Source of the DNA: Stenotrophomonas maltophilia
GTDB taxonomy: Bacteria; Pseudomonadota; Gammaproteobacteria; Xanthomonadales; Xanthomonadaceae
Length of the DNA: 64,000 nt
Assembly: GCF_039555535.1 (NCBI RefSeq)
Contig: NZ_CP154630.1
Location: 2,493,001-2,557,000, forward strand
Direction of reading: 5' to 3'
The translations under genes and the position numbers were made by a program. The notes beneath the pieces are model-generated. The model had not been told where the DNA came from, did not search any database, and saw nothing but the letters and a program-made list of their open reading frames with translations. Below, one piece after another: positions 51,009-60,033 of the stretch; positions within the stretch are counted from its first letter, which is position 1; every line of letters starts with the position of its first letter.

Positions 51009-52513
51009 TCAACCTGATTCCGAACAACTGCATCCGCCTGCTGACATGGCTGGCGCTCAGTTCAATTGCATTCGGTTCACATGCGCGTGCGGGAGTTGAG
51101 AACCCCTCCGCTTATACGTACTCGCGCATTTTCGGCGTGTCTGAGGCCGAGGCCAGGTATCGATCGTTGAAGTCGGTCGCTGCAGCGCCCTTGGAGGCGA
51201 GGATCCAAGCAGCGGAACCCGCAACCTTTGGCGGCCTGTATGTAGAACACCAACCAGACTTCAGAATCGTCGTCATGTTCACCAGGAAGCCTGCCGAGAC
51301 GTTGGCGAAGTACACCCAGGATCCTGTCTTTGTCGCTGGCACGTCCCCCCAATCCCTTGAGATGCTGCTGGCTACCCAGGCCGAGGGCGGCGCCCAGCTC
51401 CAGGCAAGAGGTGTCGAGTTCGAGTCGGGGCTTGATGTCAAACGGTCTTTGGTGACCTTCTATGTGAAGGACGAGGTCGCCGCCAGGCGTACGCTACGGC
51501 CGCTGCTCGGTGCAGTCGATTTTGTGAAGATCAAGGCGGTCAAAGGGTTCACTGTCACCACAGCGATCCAGGGCGGCAACAGAATCGCCGGGGCTACCAT
51601 TGCGTGCACCACCGGTTTCAACGTCTTCGACGCAGAGCGTGAGCTTGGCATTCTCACCGCAGGCCATTGTGACAATGCCGCCAGCTATCAGGGTGTCGCA
51701 GCGCCTATGGTATTCCAGGCGGAGCAGGACGCTGGCGACTACGATGTCCAGTGGCACAAGGAATCAGCCACCGGGCCACGCCAGCCACAGGCAAATGAGA
51801 TCACCCTGATCAACGGACCGTCGCCGACCCTCGAGATCACCAGCGTACTCCCCTCGACGGCAATGCATCTGGGCGATGTTGTCTGCAAGAGCGGAATCAG
51901 CGGTCATTACGCGTGCGGCACCATCCAGGACATGAACTCAATGTCCAACTACAACGGAGTGATCGGGCGCTACATTCGTGCGCGCAACCTTTCCGCAGGC
52001 CCGCTGAGCGTCGAAGGCGACAGCGGAGGACCAGTCTTCTCCAATCACGCAGCCGTTGGCATCATTCATGGCCGCGGGGGGGAAGGGACCGGGTTCGAGA
52101 ACGACTTGTACTACATGCCCATCGAGCGGGTTTCGGTACTGGGCGTTTCCGTGCTGACAGAGGCGTTTGAAGTTACCGGCATCGCTGATCGTACAGAAAA
52201 CTATTTCAGGCCATTCTCCGTTCCGGTGACATACAGGGGAGTGCCGAAGTTCCCGATCGAGCTGACGCTCGAGCGTCCCGTATGCCCCAGCGGCCCCTGC
52301 GAACCTGCGACGGAGACGCTGTCCGAGAAAACGCCCTCTCCTCTCAACTACACCTGGGTCTGCTTCTATCCAATCGTGCTGTACCCGCCACCGGTCATCC
52401 CACCTCCGCCCCTGACCTGGAGGGAACGGGTGACCTTGAAGGATGCCTCTGGAATTGCGGCCGAGCCGGTGGAGTACAACCTGCACTGCAGCGGATGCCC
52501 TGATTGCCCATAG
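51005..52513 (+). CDS. Secreted trypsin-like serine peptidase (streptogrisin-like, S1)
   Basis: A 502-residue secreted peptidase with a signal peptide (cleavage near residue 28, SHARA). An N-terminal propeptide region (to about 190) precedes the chymotrypsin-fold domain, where His in ILTAGHC, Asp in DYDVQW and Ser in EGDSGGPV form the triad; cysteines around TIACTTG and GHC fit the S1E (alpha-lytic/streptogrisin) type. After about residue 390 comes a Pro/Cys-rich tail (YPPPVIPPPPLTW) of unknown role. Coupled to the small secreted protein upstream. Confidence 0.88.
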   Translation: MINLIPNNCIRLLTWLALSSIAFGSHARAGVENPSAYTYSRIFGVSEAEARYRSLKSVAAAPLEARIQAAEPATFGGLYVEHQPDFRIVVMFTRKPAETLAKYTQDPVFVAGTSPQSLEMLLATQAEGGAQLQARGVEFESGLDVKRSLVTFYVKDEVAARRTLRPLLGAVDFVKIKAVKGFTVTTAIQGGNRIAGATIACTTGFNVFDAERELGILTAGHCDNAASYQGVAAPMVFQAEQDAGDYDVQWHKESATGPRQPQANEITLINGPSPTLEITSVLPSTAMHLGDVVCKSGISGHYACGTIQDMNSMSNYNGVIGRYIRARNLSAGPLSVEGDSGGPVFSNHAAVGIIHGRGGEGTGFENDLYYMPIERVSVLGVSVLTEAFEVTGIADRTENYFRPFSVPVTYRGVPKFPIELTLERPVCPSGPCEPATETLSEKTPSPLNYTWVCFYPIVLYPPPVIPPPPLTWRERVTLKDASGIAAEPVEYNLHCSGCPDCP

Positions 52514-52552
52514 CTTGCTTGAGGCGGATGGCGATGGACAGTGAGACCGTCC

Positions 52553-52580
52553 GAGGCGGCTGCCCGCCGGCAGCCGCCTC
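52553..52580. terminator. Bidirectional terminator hairpin
   Basis: GAGGCGGCTGCC (52553-52564) and GGCAGCCGCCTC (52569-52580) form a perfect 12-base stem with a CGCC loop between the convergent peptidase and lipoprotein genes. Very GC-rich, with only GTTC after it on the plus strand. Confidence 0.75.
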
Positions 52581-52602
52581 GTTCAGCGCACCGCTTCGTC
52601 GA

Positions 52603-53646
52603 TCAGAACTTCACCGGCAGCACCTTCATCGCGCCGTGGGTATCGGCTTCGATGACGATCAGTCCGTTGGAGTCGGTCACCAGGATGTTGTCCGTGGTCT
52701 TCCGGTTCTCGCCCGTACCGCTGTTCCCGCAGAAGTACTCGTGCTCAGGCAGTGCAGCGCCCACGGTGGTGTAACGATCCACGGCGTCGCAGCGCGGGTG
52801 GCTGTAGCGGAGCCCGGCGCTGAAGATCACGAAATCGGGGCTGGTCGCCTTGGCCCACTCCACCGAATTGCTGCCCTGGCTGGACGCGCCGTGATGTGCT
52901 CCGGTCAGCAGGTTGGCCTTGAAACTCTTGAGACCGTTCGGCAGCTGCAGCTTGTTCTCGGTCGCCTGGGTCATGTCACCGGTGAAGGTCGTGGTGAAGT
53001 CTCCATAGCGCATCGCCACCACCATGCTTCCATCGTTCTTGGTGGTGCCCGCGTTGACGCCCAGGATGTAGCTGGCCACCTGCATGCTGCTACCCCCGTG
53101 CTCGGGCTTCCAACAGCTCAACCCCGGCTCGGGCGTGGCGGATGCGTAGAACCCCGTGTACATGTTGACCTGCGCCGCACTTTTGATCCTCTGCGTCTTG
53201 ACCCAGTCTTGGAAGGTGCTGTTGTACTGGCTCCAGTCACCGCCCAGATACAACGACGTCACCTTCATGTTGGCAAACACCGGGGCGATGTAGTTGTAGT
53301 GGTCCTCGTCGGGATGGCTGATACTGACCGTGATCTCGCTCTTGTCATCGATCAGCGTTTCGACGTAGCCCTTTACCTTGCCCGCGTCCCAGTCCTGGGT
53401 GCCGGCGCCCTTGGAGCCGCAGTCCATCACCACCAAGCGGTTACCCGAAGGGCATTGAGCGATCTGGCAGTTTCCAGCACCGATCGGCAGCGTATGCACG
53501 ACCAGATTGCCAGGATCCACCACGTTGACGACGGGAGCGCCCACCAGTGGTGGTGGCGTGGGTTTGATGCTGCCTGTGCTGCAGGCGGCCAGTAACAGGA
53601 TCGCGGACAACAGCAGCCCGCGACCGACGAAGTCGATGCGTGTCAT
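52603..53646 (-). CDS. Metallo-beta-lactamase-fold lipoprotein (ComEC C-terminal-like)
   Basis: A 347-residue lipoprotein (lipobox Cys22 in LLLAAC). The mature protein has the metal-binding motif HPDEDHYN (His111, Asp113, Asp115, His116), later TFTGDMTQATE and LLTGAHHGASSQGS, matching the ComEC/Rec2-type nuclease-like metallo-beta-lactamase domain. The first His-x-His-x-Asp-His motif is modified to HPDEDH. It would act at the cell envelope, perhaps on nucleic acid or phosphoesters; the substrate is unknown. Transcribed in the same direction as the sigma-54 activator gene upstream, 118 bases away. Confidence 0.85.
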   Translation of the reverse strand: MTRIDFVGRGLLLSAILLLAACSTGSIKPTPPPLVGAPVVNVVDPGNLVVHTLPIGAGNCQIAQCPSGNRLVVMDCGSKGAGTQDWDAGKVKGYVETLIDDKSEITVSISHPDEDHYNYIAPVFANMKVTSLYLGGDWSQYNSTFQDWVKTQRIKSAAQVNMYTGFYASATPEPGLSCWKPEHGGSSMQVASYILGVNAGTTKNDGSMVVAMRYGDFTTTFTGDMTQATENKLQLPNGLKSFKANLLTGAHHGASSQGSNSVEWAKATSPDFVIFSAGLRYSHPRCDAVDRYTTVGAALPEHEYFCGNSGTGENRKTTDNILVTDSNGLIVIEADTHGAMKVLPVKF

Positions 53647-53764
53647 GGGATGACCCTCGTTGGGTTGAGACAGGCCGGATGGCTGTCACGAGGGATAAAC
53701 GCACGATCCATGCCAAGTCATCGGTCTGCCTGCAGCACACCGGTTCGCACCGCGATCGCGTGGT

Positions 53765-55327
53765 CTACAGGCGCTTGGCCAGGCCCAGTTGGCGCACGCG
53801 CCGGCGCAGGGATTCGCGCGGCGTGCGCAGCTGCGAGGCCCAGTGGCCCGGATCGTCAGGGGCCTGCGCGACCGCGCGGCTTATCTCGTCCAGCGGAATG
53901 TCATCGGCGCGGCGGATGCTCGGCGATGCGTCCAGCAGCACGTAGAAGGAAGCACGCGAGACGCAGAGATGCTCGGCCGCCTTGCGCACACACCACTGGT
54001 GTGCTTCCAGTGCAGCAATCACATCGTCCTCGCCGACCCGCGACGGTGAGCGATAGCGCACTGCCGGCGCCACAGCGGCCACCTGGCCTGCGTCCATCGC
54101 AGGCGCAGACAGGGAGACGGGCGCGGGCACGGGAGCCGGCAGCAATGCCTGCATGTCCGGCCATTCCTGTACCTGTGCCGCCAGGCTCAGTCGCCGCAGC
54201 ACATGTGCCAGCTGGCGGACGTTGCCGGGCCAGTCATACAGGCACAACGCCTGCACCACCGAGCCAGGCAGCTCCACCGGTGCAGCGTCGCTGCCCTGCC
54301 AACGTTGCAGCAGCTGCACGATCAGAACACCGATGTCCTGGCGACGCTCGCGCAGTGGCGGCATTGCAATCACGAAGGCTTCAAGGCGACGTAGCAACGG
54401 CTGGTTGAAGCCTGGCGTGGATAGATCCCGATCGGTGGCCGCTATCAGGCGCACGTCGGCGCGCTCGTTGCGTGCACTTCCAAGCGGTCGGTATTCGCCG
54501 GTTTCCAGCGCCCGCAGCAGCATCGGCTGCACCGCCGCAGGCGTGTCGCCAATCTCATCGAGGAACAACGTTCCGCCGTTGGCTTCGGCGAAATAGCCTT
54601 CGCGCGCCACCTGTGCTCCGGTGTAGGCCCCTTTGTTCGCGCCGAACAGATCCGCCGCCGCCAGCGACTCGTTCAAGGCGGCCATGTTCACGCTCACCAG
54701 CATCCGGTGCGAACGCGCACTGGCGGCATGGATGGCCTGCGCCACGAGCTCCTTGCCGGTGCCGGTCTCCCCCAGGATCAGGGTCGGCATGTCGGTTGCC
54801 GCGACCTGGGCGATCGCTGCACGTACCCGCGTCATCGCCGGGCTCACCCCGACCAGTGCACTGCCGCCCTGCCCGGCGCTGCCGATACCGATATAGCCCA
54901 GGCACAGCAGGACACTGCCACCCAATCGAAGTACCACCCCACGGCGAAGCCGCGTCGTGTCGAATGCAATGGGCGTCCCGCGCATGTCTTCGCTGATCGG
55001 CACACCGTCGATCTCGACGCGCATCGTCGATGCCGGGGCGCTCAGCAGCACACTGCCGTCGTCGCCTGCACGAAAGCACAGGGATTGCCTCGAAACGCCC
55101 TGATGTTCAAGCGCCTCGCCGACGTCACTGGCGGCGGCGAAGAACGCGGGCGCATTCCGGTTCAATTCGGCCGCGCCACGCTCAAGGAGCAAGGCTGCCT
55201 GCTCACCAATGCGACGCCGACGCGGATGCCAGAGCACCGTCAATCCGAGCGTTGCCGTGGCCTGTGCCGCCAGCGCCTCGATCGGCGCGGACAACGTGGC
55301 TTCCCTGTCAGCTGTGCGTCGCGACAC
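53765..55327 (-). CDS. Sigma-54 activator with FHA-like N-terminus
   Basis: A 520-residue regulator: an N-terminal FHA-like beta domain (VLLSAPASTMRVEIDGVPISEDM...GVVLRLGGSVLLCLGYI), a AAA+ domain (GETGTGKE, sigma-54 loop GAYTGA, Walker B TLFLDEIGDTP) and a C-terminal Fis-like helix-turn-helix (AAEHLCVSRASFYVLL). FHA domains bind phosphothreonine, so the nearby Ser/Thr kinase may control it. The GTG at 55327 is chosen because the upstream extension would cover the activator sites and promoter at 55393-55510. It is divergent from the four-gene operon it most likely activates. Confidence 0.85.
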   Translation of the reverse strand: MSRRTADREATLSAPIEALAAQATATLGLTVLWHPRRRRIGEQAALLLERGAAELNRNAPAFFAAASDVGEALEHQGVSRQSLCFRAGDDGSVLLSAPASTMRVEIDGVPISEDMRGTPIAFDTTRLRRGVVLRLGGSVLLCLGYIGIGSAGQGGSALVGVSPAMTRVRAAIAQVAATDMPTLILGETGTGKELVAQAIHAASARSHRMLVSVNMAALNESLAAADLFGANKGAYTGAQVAREGYFAEANGGTLFLDEIGDTPAAVQPMLLRALETGEYRPLGSARNERADVRLIAATDRDLSTPGFNQPLLRRLEAFVIAMPPLRERRQDIGVLIVQLLQRWQGSDAAPVELPGSVVQALCLYDWPGNVRQLAHVLRRLSLAAQVQEWPDMQALLPAPVPAPVSLSAPAMDAGQVAAVAPAVRYRSPSRVGEDDVIAALEAHQWCVRKAAEHLCVSRASFYVLLDASPSIRRADDIPLDEISRAVAQAPDDPGHWASQLRTPRESLRRRVRQLGLAKRL

Positions 55328-55392
55328 CGGTCCCTGCCCCCATTCCGTGGCCGTTGCCGGATCGTACCTGATGTCGGCGCGGACCGCGGAGG

Positions 55393-55421
55393 GACATGCC
55401 GGGCATGTCAGCCGACATGTC
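55393..55421. promoter_or_regulatory. Palindromic upstream activator sites
   Basis: GACATGCC-G-GGCATGTC (55393-55409) is a perfect 17-base palindrome, and GACATGTC (55414-55421) a second, shorter one; their centres are about 16 bases apart. CATGTCAGCCGA is also repeated in tandem here. They lie about 85-100 bases before the -24 element, the usual place for sigma-54 activator binding. Confidence 0.65.
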
Positions 55422-55493
55422 AGCCGACCCGCCAGCCCTGGCCATGGCCTGTCCGGGCTGGCGCGAACCCTTGCCATGGCGGGTTCGGTGGAG

Positions 55494-55510
55494 TTGGCAC
55501 GGTTTGTGTG
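55494..55510 (+). promoter_or_regulatory. Probable sigma-54 (-24/-12) promoter
   Basis: TTGGCACG (55494-55501) matches the -24 consensus exactly. Ten bases after its GG comes GT at 55508-55509 in place of the -12 GC. The start codon of the first operon gene follows at 55575. The adjacent sigma-54 activator gene supports the assignment. Confidence 0.6.
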
Positions 55511-55574
55511 TACGCCCTCATCGAGGCGCACGCTGCGTCTCGCCCATCAACCCTCAATCTCAAGGAAGTCCTTC

Positions 55575-56183
55575 ATGTCGACCATCACTCTGATCAACGA
55601 AACCGGCGAAACCGTTCGACTGGCCGTGTTCCAGAAGCCGGTGAGCAACCCGACCCTGGCCACGATCGCCTGGCAGGTTGCCGCACCGCCGCCGGGTGGC
55701 AACTCGGTCATCCAGATCCCGGATGACTTCGGCCTGCAGGTGCGTTACTCGAACGATGCTTCCCGTCCCGACCAGCTGGACACCTCGGCCAAGCCGGCCT
55801 CCTTCGCCGAGACCTCCGCCGCGTTCACCATCGACAGCGTCGCCTCGCAGGACCGCCGCTCCAATGGTGCGGTGATCAACCAGAGCTTTACCGACCTGGT
55901 GCTCAATGAGGTGCGCGTGGTCAACAACTTCAGCATCGGCGTGGAAGCTTCCATCCTGCGCGGCCAGGACGCGATCTACGAGCCGCAGGTCATCTGGCCG
56001 GGCGGCCTGTTCATGGAAGATGTACGCGCGAGCATGTTCGTCGCCGTGGTTTCCCAGTTCACCTACAAGGGCCAGCGCCTGGTGCAGGAAGAAATCAGCC
56101 AGACCCAGCTCGAGGTGCTCGAGGGCGATTCGCTGATCGTCACTGGGTCCAAGTGGAAGGGCTACTCGCTGACCAAGGCCTGA
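55575..56183 (+). CDS. Hypothetical beta-rich protein, first gene of the sigma-54 operon
   Basis: A 202-residue protein without signal peptide or membrane helix. It starts MSTITLINETGETVRLAVFQ and is made of alternating strands (VSNPTLATIAWQVAAPPPGG; GQRLVQEEISQTQLEVLEGDSLIVTG), suggesting a beta-sandwich. I do not recognise a family. AAGGAAG precedes the ATG. As the first gene behind a strong-looking sigma-54 promoter it may be the most abundant product, possibly a structural or secreted component. Confidence 0.75.
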   Translation: MSTITLINETGETVRLAVFQKPVSNPTLATIAWQVAAPPPGGNSVIQIPDDFGLQVRYSNDASRPDQLDTSAKPASFAETSAAFTIDSVASQDRRSNGAVINQSFTDLVLNEVRVVNNFSIGVEASILRGQDAIYEPQVIWPGGLFMEDVRASMFVAVVSQFTYKGQRLVQEEISQTQLEVLEGDSLIVTGSKWKGYSLTKA

Positions 56184-56236
56184 TCCGCAGCGGGACGGGC
56201 CCTGGCCCGTCCCGCTCCACTCCAAGGAGTTCCATC

Positions 56237-56644
56237 ATGACCACTGCGCCTTCGCTGCCCCCGCTCCGTGCCGACTCGCTCCCCCTGCCCAGCAACATCT
56301 GGGCGCCCTCGCCAGACGCCAGTATCGAGATCTACTGGAGTGATCCCGTGGATGGTGCATTCGATGTCGCCCTGCTGTTGATCGACCGGGCCATCTCCTC
56401 GATGGACCCGGTCAACCTCATCGCCCGCAGCATTCTGGACAGCACCACCCCACGATTGACGTTCTCGCTTGTGGACCCCTATTCCAACAACCGGATCCTG
56501 TGGGGACGGATCGAGCGTCGTGTCGATGCTGACGGCTGCATCGGAGTCTGGCTGGTGGACACCGGCTATCCCGGCGGCTTTACCGATCTCGCAAGGATTG
56601 CTGGTCCCTTCGAAGGAGGCGCGCATGGCGATGCCGGGCACTGA
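56237..56644 (+). CDS. Hypothetical protein, second gene of the operon
   Basis: A 135-residue protein of unknown family with Pro-rich N-terminus (MTTAPSLPPLRADSLPLPSN) and a compact strand-rich body (IEIYWSDPVDGAFDVALLLIDRAI; RLTFSLVDPYSNNRILWGRIERRVDADGCIGVWLVD). AAGGAG precedes the ATG. It overlaps the next, very large gene by 20 bases, indicating coupled translation. No signal or membrane segment. Confidence 0.75.
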   Translation: MTTAPSLPPLRADSLPLPSNIWAPSPDASIEIYWSDPVDGAFDVALLLIDRAISSMDPVNLIARSILDSTTPRLTFSLVDPYSNNRILWGRIERRVDADGCIGVWLVDTGYPGGFTDLARIAGPFEGGAHGDAGH

Positions 56645-59435
56645 CAACGCGGGGGTTTTCGAGCAGGGGCCGGTGCGCATCAACTGGACCTTCAGCGCCG
56701 ATGCGCTGGCCTGCGATGTGGATGTGTCCTGGCAGGGGCAGCTGCTCGCACGCAAGCATCTGGTATCCAACGATCCGATACTGGCGTTCGATGCGCGCGG
56801 CGAAACCTCGCCGGGCATGATGATCGTCGGGCAGCTGCATTTCGATGCCAGTCGCGCCGCACTTCTGCTCGACCAGCTCCGCTATCCCGGCGGAAGCGCC
56901 CCGCCGCAACTGCTGGGCGAAGCAGTGCCGCCCGCCCCGGTGCCGGAATCGGCGCAGGGCGAAGTGGTGCAGTCGCGGCTCGAGGAGGCGGGCGACTTGT
57001 TCCCCTATATCCAGCTCCGGGCGTGGCCGGGCACTTCGACCCGGACCCAGGAGGACAACTTCATCGCTTACTCCGGCACCTGCACGACCGCCGACCCGCG
57101 CCTGTACTGCCAGCTGGCCGCGTTGCTTCCAGCGGGAGACAGTGCGCGCAGCCAGATGCTTGAGCAGGCGGTGATGTTCCTGCAGGGCGATGCGCCCTAT
57201 ACCGGCCAGTGCGTACCCACGATTGCCGTGCTGGGGCCGGACGCTGTTGCGCTGGAGCGCTTCGCGCTGGCCGCTGCAGCGATTCCGCTGCCAAGCCGCG
57301 AAGCGTTGATCGATCTGATCGTGCAGCTCTGGGGTCAACCCTGGCCGGCGATCACCGAGGCCATGGCCTCGACGGAATTCGCGCAGACGCTTGATCGGAT
57401 CTGGCAGAACGTGTTCGCCTTGAACTGTGTGCTTGGCTATGACCGTCGCCAGCGCGACGCACTCACCCGCACCCTCCAGGCGGCAACACTGCTGGGCCGC
57501 CTGTCGCGCGATACCGCACCGGGTTTCGAGGGGCGTTGGCCACCAGAACGTCTGCGTAATGGCCTGGCCGCCACCCTGTTGTTGCCTTCTCCCGTCTTCC
57601 CGCTGCCCGCCGCCGGGCCCGCCCGGGCCGAAGAGCCGTCGAGCATCCCGATCCAGCCCTATGCGATCGGTGAGCTGCAGCAGGTCAAGCGCCGCCTGTT
57701 GGGCTACGCGCTGGGAGAAGTCAGCCACATCGAGAGCGTGATGGCCGATGAGCGCAAGGTGCGCGCCCGGCATGAGCGCGCTGACACGCTGAGCGAGCAT
57801 AGCGCTCGGACAGGCGTGGCCGATACCCATGAGGATCTGCGCGACGGCCTCGCCAGCACGCTGGAGTCGGAAGTCCACAACGCGCTGCGCGAACAGTTCA
57901 AGCTCGAGTATTCAACCACCTACGGTCCGCCCACCCAGTGCCAGCAGGACGGAAGCTGCACGCTGATGCCGGTGGACACCCAGCCCACCCGTGATCGCCT
58001 GGCCGACAGCGCGACGCTGGCGCGGCGGATCGTCCAGCGTGCCGCACAACGGGTCACCACCCAGCTGGGCGAGCAGCGGCTGCAGCGGCATCGTCACACC
58101 CGCCGCAATGAAGTCTCACAGTGCTTCGATCGTCGCGGCCGCGCCAACAACCAGCGTGGCGTCTACCGCTGGCTCAATGCCCGCTACCGGTGCTGGGTGG
58201 TCTCCGTCGGCCATCGGCTGATGCTGGAATACCGTGTCCCGCGGCCGGGCGAGCGGCTGGTGCACGCTCGCCGTGACCAGTATGGGCAGGCGCTGGAACA
58301 GCCGCTGGCACCTGCACAGCTGGGCCTGCGCCAGTTCAATGACCTTTCGCTGGATCCGCAGAGCCCCTGCTACTACGCTGCGCTGGCGGCACGCTACGGC
58401 GTGGAGGTCACCGAGCTTCCGCCCACGCCCGAGGCACATGCCTGTACGGTGTTCGAGAGCGGCACACCCTTGTTGAGCCAGCAGCTGCCGCTGCCGCCGG
58501 GCTATCAGGCGGTCTCGGCGAGCATCGCCCTGGCCAGTGCCAGCCAGGGTTGGAGCATGCGAGGCAGCATCGGCACGGCCGGGTTCACCACCGAGGGGAA
58601 TGCATCAGCCGTCCTGCCGGACATTGCCTTGGCCGGGCAGACCGGCGCGCTGCCCATCAGCATCGTCCTGGTCGCACCTGCCGGCGCGGAGGAGCCGTCC
58701 GACCCTGCACCGACGGCAACGCCGCTGCCCGTCTATGGATTGAACATCGATGTACGCCTGGCCAGCACGCCGGAGCTGCTCGCGGCCTGGAAATCACGAC
58801 TCTACGATCGGCTGATCGAGGCCTGGCGGCGCGAGCTGCTCCGCTATTTCGATGCCGCCGGTGCATCGCCCCGGCGCCACCCCGACGGGCAGGCGCAACA
58901 GCGCAGCATCCGCCTTGAACTGCAACGGGCAGGAGTGCGCGGGCTGCTTGGCCTGTCCCGCCGGCGCACGGGTGCCGATGCGCCTGACCAGCAGGTGGCG
59001 CCCACCCTGCAGCTATGGCTGGACCAAGCGCTGGAGTGGCCGGAGCTGACCTATACCCTGATCGATGATCCGGAGGCTGCACCCGCGCCGGATCCTGATG
59101 ACGCCGGGTTGACCCCGTTCCTGCAGGCCGCGCAGGCACGGGTACTGCTGCCGGTCGCGCCGGGCCATGAGAACGCGCTGCTGTACTTCCTCGCTACAGG
59201 CATGATGTGGCTGGGTGATGACGCGCTGGTGCCTACGTTCCAGGCAACACTGGAGGCAGCCCCCGCTAACCAACCTGCGACGCTGCGTTACCTGGACCTG
59301 GCGGACGATCTCAAGGTGATCTCGGCCACGCCGGCCCCAGCACCTCAGCGGGAGGCGTGGGAGCTGATGGTGGCCACCGATATCAGCGTCCTGCAAGACG
59401 GTGAAGCCCTGCCCGACTTCAAGGACGAGGCATGA
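56625..59435 (+). CDS. 936-residue protein of unknown function
   Basis: A large soluble protein that I do not recognise. The first 110 residues look beta-rich (INWTFSADALACDVDVSWQGQ), a long helical middle (about 180-480) includes many Gln/Arg-rich helices and a Cys/Arg-rich region (SQCFDRRGRANNQRGVYRWLNARYRCW), and the remainder alternates strands and helices. A coiled-coil-like stretch spans about 390-450 (SHIESVMADERKVRARHERADTLSEH). No signal peptide or catalytic motif. GGAGG lies five bases before the ATG. It overlaps the tail-collar gene by four bases. Possible structural or scaffold protein of a secreted particle or surface complex; this is speculation. Confidence 0.75.
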   Translation: MAMPGTDNAGVFEQGPVRINWTFSADALACDVDVSWQGQLLARKHLVSNDPILAFDARGETSPGMMIVGQLHFDASRAALLLDQLRYPGGSAPPQLLGEAVPPAPVPESAQGEVVQSRLEEAGDLFPYIQLRAWPGTSTRTQEDNFIAYSGTCTTADPRLYCQLAALLPAGDSARSQMLEQAVMFLQGDAPYTGQCVPTIAVLGPDAVALERFALAAAAIPLPSREALIDLIVQLWGQPWPAITEAMASTEFAQTLDRIWQNVFALNCVLGYDRRQRDALTRTLQAATLLGRLSRDTAPGFEGRWPPERLRNGLAATLLLPSPVFPLPAAGPARAEEPSSIPIQPYAIGELQQVKRRLLGYALGEVSHIESVMADERKVRARHERADTLSEHSARTGVADTHEDLRDGLASTLESEVHNALREQFKLEYSTTYGPPTQCQQDGSCTLMPVDTQPTRDRLADSATLARRIVQRAAQRVTTQLGEQRLQRHRHTRRNEVSQCFDRRGRANNQRGVYRWLNARYRCWVVSVGHRLMLEYRVPRPGERLVHARRDQYGQALEQPLAPAQLGLRQFNDLSLDPQSPCYYAALAARYGVEVTELPPTPEAHACTVFESGTPLLSQQLPLPPGYQAVSASIALASASQGWSMRGSIGTAGFTTEGNASAVLPDIALAGQTGALPISIVLVAPAGAEEPSDPAPTATPLPVYGLNIDVRLASTPELLAAWKSRLYDRLIEAWRRELLRYFDAAGASPRRHPDGQAQQRSIRLELQRAGVRGLLGLSRRRTGADAPDQQVAPTLQLWLDQALEWPELTYTLIDDPEAAPAPDPDDAGLTPFLQAAQARVLLPVAPGHENALLYFLATGMMWLGDDALVPTFQATLEAAPANQPATLRYLDLADDLKVISATPAPAPQREAWELMVATDISVLQDGEALPDFKDEA

Positions 59436-60016
59436 ACACCGCCCAGCCCATCGGCAGCGTCTGCCTCTATCTCGGCGACCTTGCACAGGTTTCGCAGGCC
59501 CCCAATCCGGCCTGGTCGAGCGGCGACAGTGCCGTTGCCGCGTCCGCCGCGAGCCGCACAGATGGCCCACTCCGCGCGTTGCTGGAACCGCTCGGTTGGA
59601 TGCCCTGCGATGGCCGCGAAATGCGCATCTCCCGCTACCCGGACTTGTTTGCCGCGCTCGGCTGCCTGTACGGCGGCCAGTACGAACGCGGCATCTTCAA
59701 CCTGCCCGACCTGCGCGGCATGTTCGTCCGCGGGGTTGACGACGGCGCCGGCGTGGATCCGGACCGCGACCAGCGTCGTTCCCCGGACGGCAACCCGGAC
59801 TATTCCGGTGTCGGCTCGCTGCAGTGGGATGCCCTGCAGGCGCATCAGCATGACTACAGCGAACCCACCGGCAGTACGGTCTCCGGCGATGCAGCGCAGG
59901 CCTGCAATCTGCCAGCCAAGCCCCAGAAGACCACCGATCCTGTCACCGGTCGCGTGAGCGTGCATGAGACACGCCCACGCAACATGGCCGTCCACTACAT
60001 CATCCGTGTTGAGTAG
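59432..60016 (+). CDS. Phage tail-collar domain protein
   Basis: A 194-residue protein with the tail-collar fold: IGSVCLYLGDL, then LGWMPCDGREMRISRYPDLFAALGCLYGG, FNLPDLRGMFVRGVD, and a C-terminal NMAVHYIIRVE. In phages this domain caps short tail fibres; stand-alone bacterial versions (MdpB type) occur in secreted or surface contexts. It is the last gene of the sigma-54 operon, with no capsid, portal, terminase or tail-tube genes nearby, so it is not part of an ordinary prophage. Confidence 0.85.
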   Translation: MNTAQPIGSVCLYLGDLAQVSQAPNPAWSSGDSAVAASAASRTDGPLRALLEPLGWMPCDGREMRISRYPDLFAALGCLYGGQYERGIFNLPDLRGMFVRGVDDGAGVDPDRDQRRSPDGNPDYSGVGSLQWDALQAHQHDYSEPTGSTVSGDAAQACNLPAKPQKTTDPVTGRVSVHETRPRNMAVHYIIRVE

Positions 60017-60033
60017 TGGTGACCGCCAGGGGC

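Noticed and set aside
59432..60016. Prophage or tailocin
   Set aside because: The tail-collar protein is the only phage-like gene; tube, sheath, baseplate, holin and lysin genes are absent within the window.
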